From: an uncultured Clostridia bacterium
GTDB lineage: Bacteria > Bacillota > Clostridia > Christensenellales > Borkfalkiaceae
Length of the DNA: 56,273 bases
Assembly (NCBI GenBank): GCA_947587085.1
Contig: CANPXX010000003.1
Coordinates: 1 to 56,273, forward strand
Reading direction: 5' to 3'
The first letter of the stretch is position 1; each line of letters starts with the position of its first letter. A model generated the notes under the pieces. It ran no database searches, was not told the origin of the DNA, and worked only from the letters and a program-made list of their open reading frames with translations. The position numbers and the translations under genes were made by a program. This document shows positions 51,228-56,273 of the stretch, one piece after another.

Positions 51228-51967
51228 GTCCGCCACCTCACGATCGCCCGTTCGGCGAGAAGGCACGCCCCCTCCAACAGGAACCCGACGAGCACCACGA
51301 CGACGGTGAGGGCGAGAAGGGAGGGAAGGTCGAGGCGGATCTGCGCGTCCTGCATCATGCCGCCGAGGCTGCGATAGGTCTGCGCGAGCACTTCGCCCGA
51401 GACGGTGATTTTAAGCCCCATCGAGAGGATGGAGCCCGCCTGTCCGAGCACCGCGGGCGCGGCGAGCGGGAAGTACATCCAAAGCGCCCTGCGCCCCGCC
51501 CCCACCTTGAAGGCGCGCGCCATCCCGCCGTACTCCTCCCGCACGCCGTCGAGACTCGCGAGCATCGCCGCATACAGCGCGGGAAAGAGCACGAGGAGGG
51601 AGACGATGACGGGCGCGACGCCGTGCGACGTCCATAGGAGCAAGATGAGGATGACCGCCATCGTCGGCACCGTGCGGAGGGTGGAGACGACGGGCGCGAG
51701 AAAGGCGCGCACGCCGCCGAATAGACAGGCGAGCGCCGACAGGACGGCGGCGAGCGCCAATGCGGCGAAAAACGCCGCAAACGTCCTGAGAAAGGTGAAG
51801 CCGAACGCGCTCCAAAAGGAGGGCTCGCCCAAGAGCCGCCCCATGGCGCGGAAGGTCTCCCAAAAGGAGGGGAGGATATAGTCGTTCCGCACGATGAAAT
51901 AGGCGACGACCCACACGAGCCAGAGCGCGAGCACGGCAAGGATGGAAAAGATCAGATTTTTTTTCAC
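51224..51967 (-). CDS. ABC importer permease (SsuC/TauC-like)
   Basis: 247 aa from the GTG at 51965-51967 (MKKNLIFSILAVLAL), with GGGAACGC upstream and overlapping the binding-protein stop (GTGA). About six membrane helices. The cytoplasmic EAA-like loop is visible as EEYGGMARAFKVGAGRRALWMYFPLAAPAVLGQAG, which contacts the ATPase. The start YILPSFWETFRAMGRLL before helix 2 is typical of the SsuC/TauC and thiamine-precursor importers. The substrate cannot be determined from the sequence. Confidence 0.92.
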   Translation of the reverse strand: MKKNLIFSILAVLALWLVWVVAYFIVRNDYILPSFWETFRAMGRLLGEPSFWSAFGFTFLRTFAAFFAALALAAVLSALACLFGGVRAFLAPVVSTLRTVPTMAVILILLLWTSHGVAPVIVSLLVLFPALYAAMLASLDGVREEYGGMARAFKVGAGRRALWMYFPLAAPAVLGQAGSILSMGLKITVSGEVLAQTYRSLGGMMQDAQIRLDLPSLLALTVVVVLVGFLLEGACLLAERAIVRWRT

Positions 51968-53025
51968 GCGTTCCCTTTCGCTTGTTGCGCCTTGAACTGC
52001 GCCGACTTGGCAGTCGCGGCGGGTTCGGGGCAGAGATAGTATGCGCATCCCGCGGCGGGACCCACCGTGGAGGCGTCGGCGAACGCCACGAGATTCACCT
52101 TATCTTCGGCGGGCTCTTTGCCGCTGTCGAGAATCTGATAGGGAACGCCCTCCCTTTCGAGCACCACCCGCAGGGTGAGCCCGGGCACGTTGTTGAGCTG
52201 GACGACGCCGAGCGTCTGCCCGACGAGGGAGCGGAGCGATGCGGCGGAGTTCAGCTCCTTTTGGCTCGTGTTCGTGCGGAGGAAGTACATGTTGCCGTTC
52301 GTGACGACGCCGAGCATACAGTAGGAAGTCCCCTTCCCGAGCACCTTTGCCGCCGCGTTCACGGGGAGCACGCAGAAGTCCGCGGCGGGGTTCTCGCCCG
52401 TCACGCGGGCGGCGATGGTGGACGCCGCCACGATGTGATAGGAGAACGCGCCGCCCTCCGTCTCGGAGATGGCGTTTGCGAGGGCGAGCGCGGGCGCGCC
52501 GTCCGGCGCGTACACGGAGTAAGAGCCCGCGATCTCCCCCGCCTGTGCGCCGCCCTCATAGAAGAAGGCGTCCGCGGGCGCGGAGGTGAACGTCTCGTCC
52601 ACGGCGATGAGTTCGTCGAGGAAGGTCTTGACGGCTTGCTTCGCGTCCGCCGCCGCGGTGAAGCGCACCGAGCAGTTCTTCACGACGTCCGCCGTCAAAT
52701 TCTTTGCATTGAGGGAGGGCGTGAGCCCGTCCTCGTAGGTCGGGGCGAGGGCGGACACGATGTCGGCGGGCTGCGTCCCTTCGAGATATTCGTCCGCTCC
52801 CTCCATGTACGAGATCATCTCGGCGACCGCCGCGCCGTCCCCTTCGACGACGGAGCGCTTCGCGACGAGCACCGCCTGCGGATACCCGTCCTCCCCGTAC
52901 AGCGTCTGCAAGCTCCCCGCGATCTCGAACGTCTGCTCCGCCTCGGGGCGGCTGCACGCCGCCATGCCCATCGCCATGGCGCCGCAGAGCGCCAGCGATA
53001 CGATGCCGCAAATTTGCTTTTTCAT
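51964..53025 (-). CDS. ABC substrate-binding lipoprotein with swapped (circularly permuted) lobes
   Basis: 353 aa. Signal peptide with lipobox GMAAC (Cys 24). Residues about 33-158 (SLQTLYGEDGYPQAVLVAK ... CSVRF ... DAFFYEG) match the C-terminal lobe of NMT1/TauA-type binding proteins. Residues about 168-345 (SVYAPDGAPALALA ... ADFCVLPVNAAAKVLG ... NVPGLTLRVVLE ... CPEPAATAK) match the N-terminal lobe, which normally directly follows the lipobox. The order is therefore reversed, with a new linker GGAQAGEIAG between. The fold should still close because the two natural ends lie near each other. The gene is 27 nt after the ACT-protein gene and overlaps the permease by 4 nt. Confidence 0.85.
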   Translation of the reverse strand: MKKQICGIVSLALCGAMAMGMAACSRPEAEQTFEIAGSLQTLYGEDGYPQAVLVAKRSVVEGDGAAVAEMISYMEGADEYLEGTQPADIVSALAPTYEDGLTPSLNAKNLTADVVKNCSVRFTAAADAKQAVKTFLDELIAVDETFTSAPADAFFYEGGAQAGEIAGSYSVYAPDGAPALALANAISETEGGAFSYHIVAASTIAARVTGENPAADFCVLPVNAAAKVLGKGTSYCMLGVVTNGNMYFLRTNTSQKELNSAASLRSLVGQTLGVVQLNNVPGLTLRVVLEREGVPYQILDSGKEPAEDKVNLVAFADASTVGPAAGCAYYLCPEPAATAKSAQFKAQQAKGNA

Positions 53026-53052
53026 AGTCTGTCTCCTTTTTTCGAGCGATTT

Positions 53053-53301
53053 TCAGAATTGACTGACGAGCGTCTTTGCCGAGACGCCGTCGAGGCGCCC
53101 CAGCTTGCCCGTGAGGGCGTTGATGACGGTAAGGGGCGCGTCGATCGCCACCGAGAGCACGGACACCCCCTTCTCCCGATAAGGGATGCCCATTCTGCCG
53201 ATGATGTATTCCCCGTACTCCGACAGGAGCGCGTTGAGACGGTCGGTGTGTTCCCGCCGCTCCACGATGAGAGAGATGACTGCGATGCGCTTCTCTTCCA
53301 T
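53053..53301 (-). CDS. TM1266-like ACT-domain protein (hydrogenase-associated regulator family)
   Basis: 82 aa, full length for the TM1266 family (putative regulator associated with iron-only hydrogenase). Motifs: RIAVISLIVERREHTDRLNALLSEYGEYIIGRMGIPYREKGVSVLSVAIDAPLTVINALTGKLGRLDGVS, split here for identification only as the ACT-like beta-alpha-beta core with the hallmark IIGRMGIPY. No hydrogenase gene is in the window; the gene heads an ABC importer operon, so it may sense that importer's ligand. Two U-run hairpins sit in its leader, the second abutting the ATG. Confidence 0.88.
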   Translation of the reverse strand: MEEKRIAVISLIVERREHTDRLNALLSEYGEYIIGRMGIPYREKGVSVLSVAIDAPLTVINALTGKLGRLDGVSAKTLVSQF

Positions 53302-53356
53302 AAAAAAATCCCCCTTCGCCGCAAAGGCAAAGGGAGAAAAAGCGAACGATGTTCGC
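53302..53356 (-). promoter_or_regulatory. Leader with two tandem terminator-like hairpins
   Basis: On the minus strand GCGAAC-ATC-GTTCGC is followed by TTTTT (53337-53356). Then CCCTTTGCC-loop-GGCGAAGGG is followed by GGATTTTTTT and the ATG (53302-53334). The second stem also covers the GGGGG Shine-Dalgarno. This is the layout of an attenuator or riboswitch expression platform; I do not recognise an aptamer upstream. Confidence 0.6.
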
Positions 53357-53412
53357 GCACATTCTCGGTTCGTACTTTGCGGTCAGACTCGTCTTTCCGT
53401 TCAGATGGGTAC

Positions 53413-53441
53413 AGTTTACCATGCCGCGCAGAAAAAAGCAA
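53413..53441 (-). promoter_or_regulatory. Candidate promoter of the ACT protein-ABC importer operon
   Basis: TTGCTT (53436-53441), 17 nt, TAAACT (53413-53418) on the minus strand. It would give a leader of about 105 nt containing the two hairpins. Confidence 0.5.
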
Positions 53442-53462
53442 GCGTTTTCGCGGAAATTACAA

Positions 53463-53499
53463 AGATTCCCTCCCGCGCAATCCTCGCGGGAGGGAATCT
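53463..53499. terminator. 15-bp perfect hairpin, bidirectional terminator candidate
   Basis: AGATTCCCTCCCGCG pairs with CGCGGGAGGGAATCT around a 7-nt loop. The minus strand continues TTTGTAATTTCC; the plus strand continues GAACTTTTTTC. On the minus strand it would end the transcript from the promoter at 53582-53610. Confidence 0.7.
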
Positions 53500-53575
53500 G
53501 AACTTTTTTCGGGTGAGCGCTCCCCAATGCGCCGACGCCGACTTTCACGAAAAAACGGAGGGCATCCCCTGCCTT
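53465..53575 (-). ncRNA. Candidate small RNA or unattached leader of about 110 nt
   Basis: A perfect consensus promoter starts a transcript near 53575 that would end at the 15-bp hairpin. It contains only a 12-codon ORF (MRERQGMPSVFS) and a GGCA-GGGGA-TGCC stem. Read-through would reach the ACT-protein gene. No known RNA family recognised. Confidence 0.4.
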
Positions 53576-53581
53576 TCTCTC

Positions 53582-53610
53582 ATTATAGCGCAGGATTCGG
53601 ACCTTGTCAA
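53582..53610 (-). promoter_or_regulatory. Perfect consensus promoter with no gene directly after it
   Basis: TTGACA (53605-53610), 17 nt, TATAAT (53582-53587) on the minus strand, inside the 346-nt gap between the type-I membrane protein and the ACT gene. The next coding start is about 270 nt downstream. Confidence 0.78.
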
Positions 53611-53647
53611 GACGCATTGTGAAATTTTTTTCATTTTTCGGGGAAGT

Positions 53648-55045
53648 TCATCTGCCGTCTCTGCGCTGTTGCGCCGCGCGGCGGCGGTTCCGCCGCCGCA
53701 CGCACAGCCATACGACGACCGTAACGGCAGCGCCCGCCGCGATCGCGCCGAGGATGCAGAACGCCACCGTGAGCCCGTCGTCCGCGCCGCCGCGGATGGA
53801 TGCGGTCGGCTCCCTCTCCGAGATGACGAACCGCAATTCGTCCTGCGGGAGTCCCTCCCGCGCGAGCAGGTAGACGTCCTCCCCCCTCTCGAAGGAGAAG
53901 GTGCTCTCCTGCAAATAATAGGGCGTGGACAGGCGGATCTCCACCTCCCCCACTTCGTCCCATGCCCACGAGGGGGTGAAGAGATATTCGTACTCATAGC
54001 GGTCCGCCATCTTGGCGGGATAGACCGCCGTCTCGATCGTATGCCGCACCCGCCCGTGCGACGGCACCTCGATGGCATAGGCGTACCACGGCATGAAGTC
54101 CTCCTCGCCGAGCGCGCTCGGCGACATGTACGACATGAACCCGTTGACGGCGTTGGAGGCGAGCATCTCCGCACAGCCGCAGAACCAATCCTCCTCCGCG
54201 ATCGCGCTGTCCGCGGGGCGCAATCCATCCACATAGGAGCGGAAATCCTTCGTCTCGGAGGTGACGGCGACCGCCTCGACCCAGCTGTCGTTCATGAAGT
54301 CGTCATAAGTGTACACCTCGGCGGAGCACAGTTTGAGAGGCTCCCCCACCGACATGAGCCGCAGGACGTTCTCCCCCTGCCCGAGGAAGAATTTCGCCTT
54401 GCCGCGCCCGTTGCTCACGCTCAGATAGCCCGTCTCGGACATCACGCGGGATTTGCGCGGATTGCAATCGAAGGTGAGAACGCAGGTACAGCCGCCCGCG
54501 GAGGGCTCCTCGTCCAGATCGACTTGGCAGGTGTACACGGTGAGCGGCAGTCCCTCGGTGCAATAGAAGGGGTCGGAGCACCCGCCCCGAAGCTGGACGA
54601 GCCCGCTCTCGATGGGGACGCAGGGGTCGGAATAGCTCCTGTTCGGGTCGCCGTAAGTATAGCGCACGTCGGGCGTGACGGGCACGCCGTCCGCCGAGAT
54701 CGCGAACCCGGGGCGATCGTAACAGCTCTCGGCGAAATATTCGGGACGGATGCCGCAGGGAAAGAGCAGTCCCACCTCCGCGTCCTTTTCCGTGGGATTG
54801 TAGAAGGTGTACTCCGCCTCCATGCGTGCGCCGGGGTCGTCCTCTTCCCCGCGCGGGAGGGAGTCCACGCGGAAGGTGATGCACTCGCTTTCGAGCATCA
54901 CCTCCGTCTCTTCGGACGGCAACACGCCCGCCAGCGCGCTCCCCGCATAGTACGCGGGTTCGGAAGCGGCGTCTGCGGTCACCGCCGCGGGCGACACGAT
55001 CAACAATGGAAGCGCAAGCGCCATAACGCCCAAAGTCGGCTTCAT
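53648..55045 (-). CDS. Exported type-I membrane protein, unknown function
   Basis: 465 aa. Signal peptide (MKPTLGVMALALPLLIVSPAAVTADA), an ectodomain of about 390 residues with many Cys (including CSDPFYC, GGCTCVL, WFCGCAE) and a beta-rich layout (MEAEYTFYNPTEKDAEVGLLFPCG resembles the conserved N-terminal module of exported VIT/DUF4424-like domains, weakly), then one C-terminal membrane helix (VAFCILGAIAAGAAVTVVVWLCV) and a basic cytoplasmic tail RRRNRRRAAQQRRDGR. The ATG overlaps the stop of the histidine kinase (ATGA), so it probably works with that sensor. I do not recognise a firm family. Confidence 0.8.
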   Translation of the reverse strand: MKPTLGVMALALPLLIVSPAAVTADAASEPAYYAGSALAGVLPSEETEVMLESECITFRVDSLPRGEEDDPGARMEAEYTFYNPTEKDAEVGLLFPCGIRPEYFAESCYDRPGFAISADGVPVTPDVRYTYGDPNRSYSDPCVPIESGLVQLRGGCSDPFYCTEGLPLTVYTCQVDLDEEPSAGGCTCVLTFDCNPRKSRVMSETGYLSVSNGRGKAKFFLGQGENVLRLMSVGEPLKLCSAEVYTYDDFMNDSWVEAVAVTSETKDFRSYVDGLRPADSAIAEEDWFCGCAEMLASNAVNGFMSYMSPSALGEEDFMPWYAYAIEVPSHGRVRHTIETAVYPAKMADRYEYEYLFTPSWAWDEVGEVEIRLSTPYYLQESTFSFERGEDVYLLAREGLPQDELRFVISEREPTASIRGGADDGLTVAFCILGAIAAGAAVTVVVWLCVRRRNRRRAAQQRRDGR

Positions 55046-56259
55046 TCCTCATCCTCCCTGCGCCGCGCCGCGGCGGCCTCTTCCCCGAATCGATCCTCGG
55101 GCGGGGGCGGAAATTCCGCCCAGAAACAACTTCCCTTCCCCACCTCGGAGCGCACGCCGAAGGGACAGCGGTGCGCTTGCAGAATACTTTTGACGATGGA
55201 GAGCCCCAGCCCCGTCCCCTGCACGGGGCGCTTGTGCGTCTCCTTGGAGCGGTAGTAGCGGTCCCAGATGGTATCGAGCTCGTCCTGCGGGATTCCCTCG
55301 CCCGTGTCCTCCACCTCGAAGAGCGCCCCGCCCTCCGTGCGGTGCAGGCGGACGCGCACGAGGCGGTCCTCCCCCGTATAGTTCACCGCGTTGCCGAGGA
55401 GGTTGTAGATCACCTGCTCGATGCGGCTCCGCTCCCCATAGGCATACAGTTCGTCCTCCACGTCGAATTCGAAGCGGTAGCCCGCCGTCTCGGCGAGGTA
55501 GTCGAACCGCCCCGCAATGCGGTAGACCGTCTCCGAAAGGTTGAAGGTGACGGGCGCCTGCCGCCCCACATCCGAGCGAAGTTTGGAGAGGTCGAGCACG
55601 TCGCTCACCAGCTCGGAGAGGCGGTCCGCCTCGTCGATGATGATCTTGGCATGGGCGTCGCGCTTCTCCTTGTCCTCGCCCGAGATCTCGCGGATCATGG
55701 AGGCGTACGCCTTGATCATGGTGAGCGGCGTCTTGAAATCGTGCGAAACGTTGGCGATGAGCTCCCTCTGCATGGCGTCCGCCTTGGAGATCTCCTCCCG
55801 CGCATAGTCGAGCGCGTCCGAGAGCTCGGAGATCTCCGAGCAGAAGTATCGCTTTTTGAGGTCGAGCGCATAGTCCCCCCGCGCGAGCCGCTTGGCGCGC
55901 TCGGTGACTTCGGTGACGGGCTTGGTGATGAGCATCGCCACGAAGCCGCTCGCCAAGAAGGCGAGGAGCGCCGCAAAGAGCGCCGTGACGAGGGACATCC
56001 ACAGCAGACTGCCGTTGACGATGTCCCACGGTTCCAGCGAACAGGTGAGATAGAGGAAGCAGGGCTGCCCGTTGAGCTCCGTCCGCACGATGTGTACCAT
56101 CATGCCGTCGCTCTCATAGCTCGTCTGTTCCCGCTCGTTGAGACGGTTCTCGATCTCCTCGGCGAGATCGCCGTACACCTGCCCGTCCGAGAGCGCGCTC
56201 CGTCCGTCCGCGAAGAGGAAGAGCACCGATACGTTGTAGTCCTCGGCGATCGCCGCGAG
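55042..56259 (-). CDS. Sensor histidine kinase (C-terminal part; N-terminus missing)
   Basis: In-frame from about 56259 to the stop at 55042. The track starts it at GTG 56224-56226, but residues AAIAEDYNVSV continue the frame upstream. Visible: end of an extracellular sensor, second membrane helix (LLWMSLVTALFAALLAFLASGFVAMLI), HAMP domain (TKPVTEVTERAKRLARGDY), HisKA with the phospho-His in LIANVSHDFKTPLTMIKAYA, N-box VIYNLLGNAVNYTG, G1 VEDTGEGIP and G2 GTGLGLSIVKSILQ. The partner response regulator and first helix must lie beyond the window. A TAG appears in frame at 56260-56262 only because the end of the window folds back on itself. Confidence 0.92.
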   Translation of the reverse strand, partial: LAAIAEDYNVSVLFLFADGRSALSDGQVYGDLAEEIENRLNEREQTSYESDGMMVHIVRTELNGQPCFLYLTCSLEPWDIVNGSLLWMSLVTALFAALLAFLASGFVAMLITKPVTEVTERAKRLARGDYALDLKKRYFCSEISELSDALDYAREEISKADAMQRELIANVSHDFKTPLTMIKAYASMIREISGEDKEKRDAHAKIIIDEADRLSELVSDVLDLSKLRSDVGRQAPVTFNLSETVYRIAGRFDYLAETAGYRFEFDVEDELYAYGERSRIEQVIYNLLGNAVNYTGEDRLVRVRLHRTEGGALFEVEDTGEGIPQDELDTIWDRYYRSKETHKRPVQGTGLGLSIVKSILQAHRCPFGVRSEVGKGSCFWAEFPPPPEDRFGEEAAAARRREDEE

Positions 56260-56273
56260 CTACAACGTATCGG
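56226..56273. repeat. Inverted repeat at the window end
   Basis: CCGATACGTTGTAG (56226-56239) and CTACAACGTATCGG (56260-56273) are a perfect 14-bp inverted repeat with a CGGCGATCGCCG palindrome between them. It interrupts the kinase frame. The most likely explanation is a fold-back artefact at a contig end. Confidence 0.8.

Overview
The window reads as chromosomal DNA from a GC-rich member of the Clostridia (Bacillota). The evidence is a spoIVA sporulation gene, a lysine riboswitch, a nadD-yqeK/rsfS cluster, a TM1266-type ACT protein, secA next to prfB, and promoters close to the TTGACA-N17-TATAAT consensus. The high GC, the plant-polysaccharide sugar genes and a giant repeat surface protein suggest an uncultured gut lineage, perhaps Christensenellales-like. 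That placement is inference only; there is no rRNA in the window. Nearly all genes lie on the minus strand.

Layout. 1-7.9 kb: housekeeping genes (prfB cut by the window edge, secA, a degenerate DeoC-like protein, a small membrane protein, a DUF4097-like lipoprotein, rsfS, a nadD-yqeK fusion, and a divergent membrane protein). 7.8-23.9 kb: one tightly packed leftward gene train starting at a clear promoter and candidate operator: araB-araD-araA, GH36 alpha-galactosidase, UDP-sugar pyrophosphorylase, a small protein, GH51 arabinofuranosidase, exported metallo-beta-lactamase-fold lipoprotein, recX, birA, GH2 beta-galactosidase and nnrDE. The sugar enzymes have no visible signal peptides, so they would act on imported arabino- and galacto-oligosaccharides; no transporter is present here. 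24-32 kb: mscS, spoIVA behind a sigma-E-like promoter, and a five-gene operon (membrane protein, methyltransferase, hslO, TPR protein, helical-repeat protein). 32.2-35.2 kb: lysine riboswitch followed by asd-dapA-dapB on the plus strand. 35.2-39.1 kb: tryptophanase, tRNA-Thr(GGT), galE and galK.

39.3-50.3 kb is one 3,682-codon gene for an envelope-anchored protein. It has a chain of about 185-residue beta-rich repeats in the N-terminal half and InlB/Flg_new-like modules at the C-terminus. Parts of the repeat array are nearly identical in DNA, which points to recent duplication or gene conversion. 50.5-53.3 kb is an ABC importer operon led by a TM1266-like ACT protein; its substrate-binding lipoprotein has its two lobes in swapped order, as in a circular permutation. 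53.6-56.3 kb holds a type-I membrane protein coupled to a sensor histidine kinase, which is cut at the window end where the sequence folds back on itself.

Most notable observations: the permuted binding protein and its attenuator-like leader; the giant repeat protein with a palindrome at the same position in five repeats; three promoters whose -10 box lies 6-9 nt before an ATG with no Shine-Dalgarno (probable leaderless genes: nadD-yqeK, galK, the 80-aa membrane protein); a DeoC homologue lacking all three catalytic residues; and a tryptophanase gene under a perfect consensus promoter with no room for a TnaC leader peptide.
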